From NCBI RefSeq assembly GCF_026914185.1, contig NC_070561.1, forward strand, positions 3,410,001-3,474,000: 64,000 nucleotides of DNA, given 5' to 3'. Shown here piece after piece: positions 34,607 through 45,305 of this stretch (position 1 is the stretch's first letter; each line of letters begins with the position of its first letter). This DNA comes from Puccinia triticina (lineage: Eukaryota; Basidiomycota; Pucciniomycetes; Pucciniales; Pucciniaceae). A model generated the notes under the pieces. The model saw only the letters and a program-made list of their open reading frames with translations, made no database searches and was not told where the DNA came from. The position numbers were made by a program, and so were the translations under genes.

Positions 34607-34973
34607 TGACAGGGTGACAAGAATCTCGTATCTGGAGACGGTTGCAATCTGCCTTGGCCTCCTCATGGTTCTCAAGTTGCGCAACCAGCGGGGGAAGTCT
34701 TTGGTGGTATGGACAGACAATACAACTACTGAAAACGGAATCAATAACAAAAAGTCACGTGACATACCCTCAAACAGTGAATGGATTATGATTCAAAAAC
34801 TATTTATTAAGGAGGGTATCAATTCAATAGCAAAAAGAGTCACATCTAAAGATAATAAGGCGGACACCCTTTTGAGGGGAATATGTTCCGGTCAGATTGT
34901 GAAACATCAGCTGGTTGTTCCCATTCCGGTTGATCTAACACATTTGTTATCCCAAGTAGTATTCTTGGTTTAA
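34607..34973 (+). pseudogene. RNase H C-terminal part of the DIRS-like element
   Basis: Continues the RT-RNase H frame after the CACTA insertion: SYLETVAICLGLLMVLKLR (the Glu-containing helix), VVWTDNTTTENGINNKKSR (catalytic Asp in WTDN) and SKDNKADTLLRG near the end. Stops at TAA 34971. It ends 68 bp before the recombinase ATG, the normal order for this group. Confidence 0.8.
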
Positions 34974-35041
34974 ATAAAACTTTTGTTTTCACCTCAGCCC
35001 TATTCATTGTGTTTTTGCTGCTCCTCATCCCCATCCCAACC

Positions 35042-36076
35042 ATGAGCAACTCTACCTCTTTCAAACTCAAATACTTCACGTCTTCAGGCCACACCCTGAA
35101 GGAACCCTCAGAGCTAGACCTCTTGGTGTTGGGGGGTTGGGAGCTGAATACACTGCGCAGCTACAACTCGGCCATGAGGAAATTCCTGCGCTTCAAGAAG
35201 ACGACAGAGGCGAGACGGTTTGAGCTTCCAGCCACAGCCGCCAACATTTACCATTTCTGCCTATGGGCAGGGAAGAAGCCGGACACAATCAATTCACACA
35301 AAATCTGCTCAGTTACGTTGGAAAAATACTTACACGGCCTGAAGGCCTGGCACCTTTACCACGACGCCGCGTATCCCCAGATCTCTGAGAAGCGGATTGA
35401 GCTTATCATAAAGAGTTTGGCCAAGCGAGATGCCCTGCGCATGATGGACAAGAGGAAGAAAGCGGTGATGGTATACAATCTCATAGCTTTGGTGGACACA
35501 CTTGCGGCAGGCAACGAATTTGATTTGTGTTTAGTGGCCTTTTGGGTGCTGGCGAGATTAGGAGAAGTGACATACTTGTCAAAATCTGGAAATCCAGCCT
35601 TGGACGGTGGGATAAAGAAATCTGATGTCACTTTTGTTGGCGAGTCTACGGCTATCATATCATTGCAATTCGCCAAAACCGCAAGCGCACGCGAGGTCCA
35701 ACACTTGCGGCTTACTGCAATCGGGAATCGACTCTGTCCGCTGAAAGCGATTAGGAGACGGTTGAACAACGGCGACGCACTAGAGGAATCCTTATTTGGC
35801 TTCCAAACGACTGTAGGCAGGATTAACCTAACCAAGAACGCGGTAGGAGCACATCTAACACACGCTTGGGGGACGATAGGACGGGAAGGAATATTGGGGC
35901 ATCCTTTCCGGGTAGGAGGAGCTTTGATTCGGAACGCATTAAGCGTGGACATCGCGACGATCTGCGCGTTAGGACGTTGGAAGCCGTGCAGTTACAAGCT
36001 TTATATCAGGCCTTACTCCCCTAATGAATTGTCCGCAACTATCACAGCCTTATTGGCTTTAGACAGCAACATTTAA
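35042..36076 (+). CDS. DIRS-type tyrosine recombinase, apparently intact
   Basis: ATG 35042 to TAA 36074, 344 aa. The N-terminal SAM-like core-binding part (LRSYNSAMRKFLRFKK) is followed by the catalytic domain: first Arg in FWVLARLGEVTYLS, the H-x-x-R box HPFRVGGALIRNA, GRWKP for the second His/Trp position, and a Tyr nucleophile in SYKLYIRPYS. All R-H-R-Y positions are present and the frame has no stop, so this is the only undamaged gene of the element. It would join circular element DNA to the genome without a target duplication. Confidence 0.88.
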   Translation: MSNSTSFKLKYFTSSGHTLKEPSELDLLVLGGWELNTLRSYNSAMRKFLRFKKTTEARRFELPATAANIYHFCLWAGKKPDTINSHKICSVTLEKYLHGLKAWHLYHDAAYPQISEKRIELIIKSLAKRDALRMMDKRKKAVMVYNLIALVDTLAAGNEFDLCLVAFWVLARLGEVTYLSKSGNPALDGGIKKSDVTFVGESTAIISLQFAKTASAREVQHLRLTAIGNRLCPLKAIRRRLNNGDALEESLFGFQTTVGRINLTKNAVGAHLTHAWGTIGREGILGHPFRVGGALIRNALSVDIATICALGRWKPCSYKLYIRPYSPNELSATITALLALDSNI

Positions 36077-36715
36077 ATCATGCCTTTGAATATTGCCATT
36101 GCTTGGTTTTCAGCAATTCAGATTGGTGTTTTTTGGGTAGGAATTCGGTTGAAGTGTGGGGGTTCGTGAAGGCTCAGGCTTCTCCCTGAGTTGAGGGTAT
36201 AGCCCAAACCCCTTCTCCACTCCGGCCAGGGCAGTCAGTCCCATTCTTTCCTCTCTGCTTCAGGAGGAGAATCCTTGAGTCGCTTGCTACCCACCCTGGG
36301 GCTCCTTCCTAGAGCAGGATGTGATACCCCGCAGGTAGTGAAGCCACAGAACACTCAAGACTCTCCGCCAAGACCCGAAAACTGGCCCCGGTGAAAGCCT
36401 ACCGGCAGTTAGGGACCACAAGGGCCTACGGGATGACTTTTAGGCTACCGCGGCTGTAGCAAAGGCCATCCCGGAAACGTGTGCAGAAAATGAACAAGTG
36501 GAGACGGCTTGGACTTGGGCTCTGTTGTTTAGAGGGGGCACCTTCCCTCAGGAACCCTCCCCCCAGTGAATGCAATACAACAAGTGGTGTACCACTCCTT
36601 GCAGGAAGGGAGGGGATTAGTTAAGATAGATTTCTAGTCTTCACACATCTAAAATACAAGTTCAAATTTGAAGTTTTGACAACTATTAATTGACAGATTG
36701 GGTGGTTTTTTACCT
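36077..36715 (+). other. 3' terminal region of the DIRS-like element
   Basis: Non-coding, with short inverted words (AGGCTTCTCCCTGAG, CCGGTGAAAGCCTACCGG) and a purine/pyrimidine asymmetry different from its flanks. This is the expected place of the DIRS terminal and internal complementary repeats, but no matching left copy was found. Confidence 0.4.
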
Positions 36716-36728
36716 TTAATCATTTACT

Positions 36729-36765
36729 AGGGAACTCGCGGCTCCGCCGCGGCCCACAAACATGC
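36729..36765 (-). mobile_element. Helitron-type 3' terminus (hairpin + CTAG)
   Basis: On the minus strand a GC hairpin with stem CGCGGC/GCCGCG and loop GGA is followed about 6 nt later by CTAG and then T. This is the Helitron 3' signature. A second example with the same GGC-GGA-GCC core is at 46959. The body would extend to higher coordinates; the matching 5' TC end was not identified. Confidence 0.55.
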
Positions 36766-37146
36766 CGCACCTCAACTTGTGCCACAACAAAACTATGCAA
36801 ACGTCAAATACTGAGGCCCCAATCATAACCGCTATTTTGAGATTATTTTGAGATTATTGTGAAATTGTTTTGAAATCAAAACCAACTTTGTTTTGACTTC
36901 TTTTCATTTCAAAATAATCTCAAAACTCTTCAAACACCCCTCCTGGGTGTGTTTGGGATTTCAGAAATACAACATATTAGGAATTGAACTTTTGAAATGG
37001 CAGTATGCCTGTATGGTTGCCAGGCCACTACTCCCCATTCAAATTTTTGTACTGGGTTGGCGGAGGTTGCAAATTAGAGATGTCATCAGGTACCTCTTCC
37101 CAGGTACCTTGTGTCCGTGGGCAGGTACCTGCCAGCGTCCAACAGG
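36766..37146. other. Spacer upstream of hAT-1
   Basis: AT-rich with repeated GAGATTATTTTGA words, then GGTACCT-rich sequence from 37088 that belongs to the hAT-1 subterminal region. No gene. Confidence 0.4.
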
Positions 37147-37182
37147 TACCCGCCGGCGGGTGCGGGTGCGGGTGCGGGTGTC
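37147..37182. repeat. (GGGTGC)n subterminal repeat of hAT-1
   Basis: Several tandem GGGTGC hexamers, surrounded by GGTACC words. An equivalent tract occurs at about 43323-43348 beyond the other end of the transposase gene, so these are probably subterminal repeats of the element. Confidence 0.55.
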
Positions 37183-38047
37183 TGGCCTCTGGTGCAACAG
37201 GTACTTCCCAGCACCCGCCGTGGTAAAAGAGCAAAATACATATATATATATGCATATATTGAATTGTACACATATTTATGTATGCACTGGTGGCCGGGGG
37301 ACCTTCCATTGGGGTTGGGTCGGGGCCACAAATATCCACAGCACTGGCCTTCGCCCTTGTCACCATACCTCTCACTCTGAGACCAGCCAATCACAACCAC
37401 CTTCGCCATGGGAAACAGAAGAAAGCGCCGCAACAACAATGAATCATCCCCATCCTCTGTACCCAGCTCCCCAGCCGCAGCTAAAGAAAATTCTCGAAAA
37501 AAGCCAAATAAAGGAATAATTGATCTTGATAACGATTCAGATGTCAAGGATGTGCCTGCCGGTGTCAACTCCACAACTCCTGGAAGCACTCAAAATTCTA
37601 ATGCTATGCTCACAGACGACCAAGAGCTCACTAAGCATCCATTTTTCCTCATGAAGCTCAGCACCTGATTACTTTGCTAAATCTTTTTGTCTATGCTCCA
37701 GAAAAAGCGCAACGTGTTCACAAGAATCAACTAAGTGCATGCTATGCATCTTACGATACCCCTGTACTTTCTGACCTAAAGGACAAAAATGGTTGACGGA
37801 TGATTACTTATCCGTGTAAGACGTGAGTAGTTTTTTTCTTCAATTTTTTTGTGTATCTCACTCTGTTGTACATCTATTTTTTTTTAGATGTGGCACCAAG
37901 ATCCACCGACCAACTTACAAGACTTCACCAACAAACCTTGCCAAGCATGTGGCCAGCTGCACCAAGAAACTACGTGAGTCGCAAGGAAGTCAGAAACTCG
38001 CCGCTATGGGGGTATTGGGAACCGGTGATATTGATCCGCTGTGGTGA

Positions 38048-40670
38048 TTTATATAGGCGAGCGCAGTAGAATGTCCACACAGGGATAGCGCGGGCGGGGA
38101 ATGCACAAAGCCGCTCAGGCAGAGTGCATTCCGGTGACATAAGCACTGAGGATGAGGTCAGGAAAAGCACGCTAGGAAAGCTTACAGAAAGTCACGCGCG
38201 GATTGGAATGCACGGATTGCGGATTTCGGACGGGTATTCGGATTGGAGCGGAAAAGACAGGGCTGGACTGCAGCGGGACTACACACGTGGACTGGTAGCA
38301 GCGGCGCGTCAGCGGGTGAGCCATGACAGCCAGAGCGGTTTCCACCAGCGGGTGGAACCGGGGTGAAGGCGGTGGCGAGAGAACGACTGATGGGGGCTAG
38401 ACAGAGGACGGTGGGAGGACAAGCGTCGGAGAGGAACGGAGTCTGGGAGAGTGACGAGCGGGATAGCGGGCGGAGCTGGACAATGTGGAACTCCGTCCGG
38501 TGCAGGCCGGCGGCAGTTAGGTGGAGGGGAATGGGGAAAAGAGGTTTGTGTGCCCTCCGGGTGATGGTCGGGATGAGCGGAGAGGATCGGTTGAGCGATG
38601 AGGTTTTGGGGGGGGGGGGAGATTTTACGACGGCGTTGAGCGCGCGTCGGCGGTTGGTTGTTTTTGAGGGATTAAGTGGAAAGACAGGGAAGGGAAGAAG
38701 AGGACTCCAGATGATCAATAAGATTCAGGATGGCGCTATGGAGGGCGTCGGATAATCAACAATAAACTCTGATGGATTCCTAATTTGGGATCAGCTAGGT
38801 TCCATGCCCCCCTTCCTCTGAGTTCGTGGGCGAACTCAGAGTCCAGGGGGCGCCGCGGACTGCGGACCCGTCATCACGCCCCGCACGCGCACAAAGACAA
38901 AACAAAACAACACAAAACCACAAGCAGGCTACAAAAGAGAACAAACCAAACCCTCCCCACTGAACCCATCCAAAGCGCGCAGTAGAGAAAAGGAAAATAA
39001 AACAGAGGATCCATGAAAAAGAAAACAACAACCTGAGAGAACAAGCAGAACAAACAAAGGAAAGGGTGATCCTGAACACGTCTTGAAGGCGCGACGCGCG
39101 CCGCGTCGCAAGATCTTGAAAGGAACTGAGTCTTGAGTCTTGAAGCTTGAATCCTGGGGCACCTCAACCAGCCACGCGCCAGCGCGCAATGCTTTGAACT
39201 GAGTCTACATCTGTACCATGCGGCACACCACAACAACTAGTGCGGGAAAGTGTCAGGTGTGCGGGATCGGGTGGGAACGGTGAAGTGCGTGGAGGGAAGG
39301 ACGGGGGGTGGCTCAGGGTTTTCTCTCTTTTTTTCCTCATCCTATTATCTTTATCCTATTGAATTATTACGGATTTCACTCATCATTGTACTTACAACTA
39401 CGGACGTACTAGAGTTATTGGGAGATTTTCTGTGTTCTTATTCTTATTAGAGAGTTGCTGCGGATTCTGGTGCTTACGAAGTGCAGAGCTTTATTCACTT
39501 GCGGATTATTACACTATAGATCAGCCTCAGTAGAGGAGCGCTGAAGGCTAGCGGAAAGTAGCAGTGCGGAGCCGAGTTACCAACAATCACACAGCCCGGA
39601 CATCAATATTCTTGAAGAAGGCGGTCAGCGGACATTCTACACCAGCTAACCACTCTTATTTCTCACACCGCTGCAAGACTCAAAAGTGTTCCTGAAAAAC
39701 TTTTGCTGAATGGAGAAGGGGATGATGGAGGTGCAAACTCTGCCCTTCTATACTATCAGGTAGCAAGACCCACCAAGGTAAGCTTGGCAAGTTTAATATG
39801 AAGTGATAGGGTTGGTTGGTTCAAGATGAGCTTGTTGATGACACTGAATAAATTTCTGTTATTGTTAATGTAAGGGTTGTTATGTATGTAAGTTGTTAAG
39901 TATGTGTAAGGTGGTAAATGTAAATGTTGGGGTGACTGTAATTGGTCAGTGATGAACTCAGCCCCTGACAACTGGGGAGGAGAGAGCTCCTTATATAGGC
40001 AGAAGTGGAGCCCCAGAGGGCTTGTGGGTTAGGTTTTCAGCTAATCTAGACAACAGTGTGAGGGATTTTAGCTGGTGAGAGTAGATACAAATGATGTCAT
40101 AATGTGTCAGGGGTATATAAATGATGTCATAAGAATGCAGTAGGGCCGCATGAAGGCTGCATAAAGTGACAGTAGACTGCATGAGTTGACAGGTGGATGC
40201 AGGGGGTGCATAAATGAAGTCTGAGGCTTCAGAGTCAGTGTGTGATGTCATCATAATATGGAAATAGAAGAGTACTTGATAATATGTAATGGCTGTAGTC
40301 TGATGGGGAGATGTATGTTTGTATCCTGTGATGTGTATAAGCCTAATTCTGTGATCCTTGAATTGAGGCTTGTGACAGGTTGGTGACTGGGTATGTTGAA
40401 CGTGTGATGGGTGTCCAGTGTCCAAAGAAGTGTAGGTTCCAATCCAGTGGGGTTCAGGTGATGCTTCCAGTGGTGACTAGGGGTAAAATTGGCCGCAGAA
40501 TCCATTTCTGATTTCTGTTTGATGGTATCTTGAGGCGTATTACTAGGAATATATGTATGAGAAAAAACTTTTGATTTTTCACTTTTCCGTCTACCACACC
40601 GCAAGAGGTGAATATGTAATTTTGATTCTTTTTCTCTCTTGATTTTGTCAACTCATTCTTATTATGTGGT
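38048..40670. other. Interruption of hAT-1: repeat R copy 3 and AT-rich DNA
   Basis: Between the BED-finger exon and the next hAT exon. 38055-38480 is GC-rich without a gene, 38480-39235 is repeat R, and 39240-40670 is AT-rich with direct words such as TGTAAGGTGGTAAATG and ATGATGTCATAA but no coding signal. Probably an enlarged intron carrying insertions. Confidence 0.5.
38480..39235. repeat. Interspersed repeat R, copy 3
   Basis: Same orientation and word order as 21355-22060 (for example GTGCAGGCCGGCGGCAGTTA, GGCGAACTCAGA, TCATCACGCCCCGCACGCGC, AAACAAAACAACACAAAACC). Homopolymer runs differ in length between copies. Boundaries are set only by where similarity to copy 2 fades. Confidence 0.7.
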
Positions 40671-43267
40671 AGGTCCCCCAGCTTTGCGCCATTTGGTGTG
40701 CACAAGCAGCCCGGCCATTTGCTTCTCTTGGAGAAACCTCTCATCTCGCAAACATCCATCCCACTATTGCGAAGAATCTTCCAAAACGGAGAACCGTCTC
40801 CAATGACATTTCCAAACTCTATACGGCAGTGCAAGAATCACTCATTGAATTGCTTAAGGTAGGTTCAATCAATCATATCATGCTTTGTCTTTGATGCAAT
40901 CAAACTGACCAAACTGACCCTTTTAATCTGGCTTGTCAGCATCATAAGGGCGCCATGTACCTTGGGCTTGACGCTTGGCAGTCTCCAAATGGTTTTGACG
41001 TCTTAGGAACGGTGCTTTATTGATTAGTTGAAGAAGACAAAGGGGGATATCACTTGGAGGCCACACCGCTCGACTTTGTCACCCTACAGAAGAGCCACAC
41101 CGGTGTTTACTTGGCCAAGACCGTCCACCTTATTGTTGAAAAATTTGGCCTGAAGGAAAAGGTAGGCTCTCGCACTTCTAATCTCCCACTTATTCATTTG
41201 GCTGATTAATGAAATATTATACTTATTTAGATGCATGGCATTGTAACAGACAACGCATTGAACAACAAGACTATGATCAAGGAGATCAAGACTTACCGGT
41301 GGCCTCGCTTCAAAGGTGAAATGCATTGGGTCCGTTGTTTCGCCCATATCCTCAACTTAATTGCTCAGGTCATCTTGAGACCTTTTGGAAGTCACAAGAG
41401 AAAAAACAACTCCACATTGACTGTTGTTCCAGCCTTCAACTCTGATAGTGATGAATCAAAAGAAGAAGAAGAACCTGAGGACCAAGATGATCAGATCCGA
41501 CTGTAAGTGATTCATATAATTGTGAACCACTTGTTTATTTACAGACTGAAATGATTTTACACCGGTTTTATAGGATAACCGGTGACTCTGCAGAAGATGA
41601 AGGTGAAGACAAGGATGATGATGGTTCAATCATCAATGATTCTGTACTGGCGGCCAAGCTCATTGATGATGAGGAGGTGGAACTTGAGGATGATGATGTC
41701 AAAGATTTAAGTGATGAAGAGGATGATGATCAATACACATCCAACTCGTGCAAGAAAAATCTAACCAAGGCAAGCCCTTTCTTCTCATGTTTTCTCGCAA
41801 ACCACTGATTACTTATATTTAAAATATGTAAAAATAGTTTCAATCAATATCTAGGAAGCTTAACAAGTCGCCCAATTCCAAGGCACTCTTTGTGGATATA
41901 TGCAGAGATCTGGAGTGCTCAAGGCCACATACCATTGGGCTTGACGTTTGTACAAGGTGGAATTCAACTCTGACACAATTGTGCAGCATTGTGCAATGCT
42001 TGGAGGCGATGTGAGTTTTCATTTTCCTGCTCATAGTTCCATCCCAAGATTTTGATAAGCTTTTCTTTCAAGCCTTGTGTGGCAGAAAGATCAAAAACAT
42101 GGTCTATCTCAAGAATACTACATAAACAAGGATTATATTAACTTAGCTCGCAACCTGGTAGAGGTTCTTCAACTGTTTTATGAAATCACACAGAAAGTAT
42201 AAATCAGTGGGGCGGCTCGAATAGTGGACATTGTTGTCTTCATCGATCAAATCACCGGTCATCTATCCACCGCCATATCTGACAAGAAAGACCAGTACCC
42301 GCCGGCTTTGCGGAATGCGTGCCGCGCTGGCCTCCAGCTCACCAATAAATATTACACTTTGACCGACTGCTCACCTTTATACCAAGTCACCATGGGTATG
42401 TTTTTCATTCATCCCTTCATTCAATTTAATCTATTGTTTCAACTGATCAGATTTCATCAGTTCTTCATCCCTCGTTCAAAGACAAGTACTTTAAGCTAGC
42501 AAAATGGCAACCAGAATGGATTCAAGAATCCATAAGGCTCACCCGCGAGATGTGGGAAACGCACTACAAGCCTTCACCTCCGACAAATGAATCCCAGCCA
42601 CCACCAAATCCTTGTCCAAAGGCAAGTAAGACACACATTTATCTCTGGTTTGAATTGATTGAAGCTAACAATCAATTGGAAATTGAAAGCAGCCACAGGG
42701 AGGTGTACTTGCAGGGTTGATGGGCGCCTCCAAAGCGCGTGGAGGGGGGAGCAGTCCTACTGATCCACTGTCCTTGTGGCTTGCTGGAGGATTGAGTTTA
42801 AATGAAGATGGAGGGCCAGTGAACCCCCTCAATTGGTGGATGCAGCAACAACAAGCAGGTAACACTCATGGTGGTCTGCTCCAGATGGCCCTGGATGTTC
42901 TTAGCTGCCCAGGTACAGTGTTTCATCTTTTATTGTTATTTGATTCAGTCATTGATTTACTTCTATGTAAAATAGCAACAACTGTCGATGTGGAGCAATC
43001 TTTCAGCTTTGGAAGAGACTATGTCTCTCTCCGAAGGCATCGACTTAGTTCTTCCTTGGTTACCAGAGGTATGGCCGTTTCGTTTTACGCAAAGAACGGG
43101 TTTATAAAGAGCGCGTTCTTACGTAAATGGCAGCTCAAGAAGATGAACGACGCAAAGTCCAAGGGCAAGGGAAGGTCAATAAGATGCCATCAAGATTAGT
43201 TTTTTTTTATCCTAAAAATGTGAAATGAATATGTTGTAGCCAGTTTTTATGCCGCAAAAAATGTGTT

Positions 43268-43400
43268 ACACCCGTGGGTACCTGCCACAGGTACCCGGGT
43301 ACCTGCTTTCTGACACCCCTGCAGGCGCGGGTGCGGGTGCGGGTGCTGAGAATTAGTGATTTTTTGGGGAGGTACCCGCACCTGTGGCGGGTACCCGGGT
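43268..43400. repeat. Right subterminal region of hAT-1
   Basis: Alternating GGTACC / GGGTACCCG palindromes surround GGGTGCGGGTGCGGGTGC (about 43323-43348), mirroring 37088-37182 at the other end. The exact TIR and target duplication were not found. Confidence 0.5.
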
Positions 43401-44415
43401 ATCAAGTGACATCTTTATTGCAAAAGGGTACATCTATACCACAAATTCTCCTTGGCATGTTCGACAACTCCTCTAGCCAACCTAGTTCTGGGATATGGAA
43501 GTCCAATGTACAAGAGGTTGGACTTTCCTGTCCGAGCAGATGGGCCAATTATTAGTGATGGCCATGTCCAAGAACTCTTTGGACAGGCTGCTCCAAGGAC
43601 TGACCTACCGGTCCAAACTGGTGCCAGTACATAGTTTGACCTGCTTGTCAAGTTCTTTGGCAAGCAAGGAACATTGTACTCACACAAGGAAACCTCCTGG
43701 GCCAGCGGAGCATCCGGTTCAAGCTCCGGTCCTGGAGCTGTATTCCAGCTGTCCTGGCCTGTATCACAGATATCTTGCTCCTGCCTACTCAGTCAGGGAT
43801 GCACGGATGTTTATATGTGCACCCTGTTTTTTGAAGCTTGCCCAAGAGATTTTTGAAATCAAAAATCTTTCATTTTGATTTCATTTTTGTTTCAAATTTC
43901 TTCCTGCTGGAACCACAAGCTTGACCATCACCAAATGCTCCCGCCTTACCTTGACCCCACCCCACTTCACATTTATGCCCTCTGGCATCTGGATCAACAA
44001 GAGGAGAATGCCCCCAACGCTGCCTATGCGTGTGAGCCATTGGACAGGCAGATGCTGGTACCAAGGGGCCTGGGGGGCTGCGTGGTATGGGGTCAACAAT
44101 GGGTTGGGTGTTTGGGGGATATACCCACATGCCTGTTGGTAAGCAAGATTGGCCTTGCTGGGGATGTAGGGTTGTCCATTTGGAGCACTCATCTGACAGC
44201 GGTTCGTCGGTGTGGATTGGATATGGGGGATGGATGGGGATTGTTGCTGGTTGGAAGAGGATATCAGCCCTAGAGAATTTTCAAAACCACTGCCATGCGG
44301 TGGTGTATTCAAGATCCAATGGCAACTCAGTTGTACCGCTGAATACATCTGCAGTATGTCTGTACTTGGCCCCATAATGAAAATTTTGAAAATTTTCCGC
44401 TCCAAATCACCTCCT
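43401..44415. other. Gene-free stretch between hAT-1 and the Helitron helicase
   Basis: Open frames on both strands (43495-43878 +, 44474-43881 -) give no recognisable protein. Contains the inverted word AAATCACCTCCTCTAGGTGATTT near 44404-44426. May be the 3' part of the Helitron. Confidence 0.35.
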
Positions 44416-45305
44416 CTAGGTGATTTGGGTCCCAAAACAAAAATGTGGTAACAAGAAAATAGTGGAAAAAACAATCAGGGAGATTTCAAAAATCTCCCAA
44501 ATAATCGCCAAATATTGTTTATAATTGGCGCCTGACAATGTTAGAAGTGACACAGGATCTGCTCTTGTCCTCCAGTCCACCAAGCCTACCATCACGCCAT
44601 CAACACTTGTTGTTCTTGACAAAGCAACATACAACTGACCGTGTGCCAAAATTGGTCTTGGTACAAAACTGCAACACAGCCAAGGGTCTGACCCTGAGCC
44701 TTGTTGATAGTCATTGCAAAATCTGGGCTGATTGGCAACTGATATTGTGAAAATTTCATTCCAAATACTTCATCTGGTTTGTGGATGATGCTAACCTTAG
44801 GAATAGCGAGCTCTATCCCCGCTGTTGGCCCAGTCATTATCTGGCACTTGCAAACATGAGGTTGAATACTGGTGACTAACAACCTAGTACCATTGCATAA
44901 ACCTGTACCTATTGTCAGGTTTTGGAGGCAAACGACCGGCATGCCTTCCTTCAAGCGGAGAAAAGCCAGAGGAAAGCCTGGCAATACAATTTTGCCCAAA
45001 ATTTCTCTACCCACTGTCCCGTTGGTGTGGCTGAGAACTTGATCAATAGCTTGGACCACGAGACACCGATCCAGAAGCCGGTTGAATTGACCAAATCGAC
45101 GTTCACTTTCAACAGCATCAATATAGCTCGAGAACTGTAGTAACATATGCCCACCTCAGTGCGCCCAACGTCGAGAACTGACCCTAGATCCCCATGAACA
45201 AACTTGACTAACTCATCGAGTACTACCAAATGGACTCGATTGGAATGACAGCTGCCGCCATTTGGCAACATGATGGGTACAGGGCTTGGTCCAACAGGCA
45301 ATTGG
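44416..45305 (-). pseudogene. Helitron Pif1-family helicase, C-terminal part
   Basis: On the minus strand the frame carries RVHLVVLDELVKFVHGDLGS, then GMPVVCLQNLTIGTGLCNGT (Pif1 family LRNLxxxxGLxNGTR), FAMTINKAQGQT (motif V) and HGQLYVALSRTTS (motif VI), at 45305-44600. Frame changes occur near 45150 and 44650. This continues the N-terminal helicase part at 48664-47808 after a gap filled by inserted DNA. The HUH Rep nuclease domain of a full Helitron protein was not seen. In a live element this helicase would unwind DNA during rolling-circle transposition. Confidence 0.8.

Larger units (their letters stand above)
22600..36620 (+). mobile_element. DIRS-like tyrosine-recombinase retroelement, carrying nested insertions
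   Basis: In order on the plus strand: a gag-like ORF (22606-23919, continuing at 31743-32049), RT (32253-33583), RNase H (34607-34973) and a tyrosine recombinase (35042-36076). This order is typical of DIRS-group elements, which integrate by tyrosine recombinase and leave no TSD. It is split by a chromovirus (23925-31742) and a CACTA element (33584-34606). A conserved non-coding block with several short inverted words follows at 36100-36620 and may be the terminal/internal-complementary region. Element ends are not defined. Confidence 0.75.
37408..43199 (+). pseudogene. hAT-1 transposase gene, many exons, decayed and interrupted
   Basis: Plus-strand exons in order: a Ser-rich first exon (ATG 37408); a BED finger split by an intron (TYPCK | CGTKIHRPTYKTS, LAKHVASC; 37700-38047); then, beyond a 2.6-kb interruption, RNase H-fold exons at about 40677-40859 (HPTIAKNLPKRRTVSND), 40940-41160 (YLGLDAWQSPNGFDVLGT), 41231-41503 (GIVTDNALNNKTM, RCFAHILNLIAQ), 41574-41770 (acidic), 41856-42010 (TRWNSTLTQL), 42086-42395 and 42450-42620. 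The C-terminal hAT dimerisation exon is 42976-43199 (ATTVDVEQSFSFGRDYVS, RHRLSS). In-frame stops at TGA 37794, TGA 41021 and TAA 42200 kill it. The acidic insertion in the core is unusual. Confidence 0.85.

Noticed and set aside
36900..37520. 208-codon frame upstream of hAT-1
   Set aside because: It runs through the GGTACC/GGGTGC subterminal repeats and has no recognisable protein.
38182..38755. Overlapping frames of 130-178 codons on both strands
   Set aside because: High-GC sequence inside an interruption of hAT-1 and repeat R. Composition alone explains the open frames.
43881..44474. 197-codon minus-strand frame next to the helicase
   Set aside because: No helicase or other motif; the plus strand is also open. 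Not supported as a gene.
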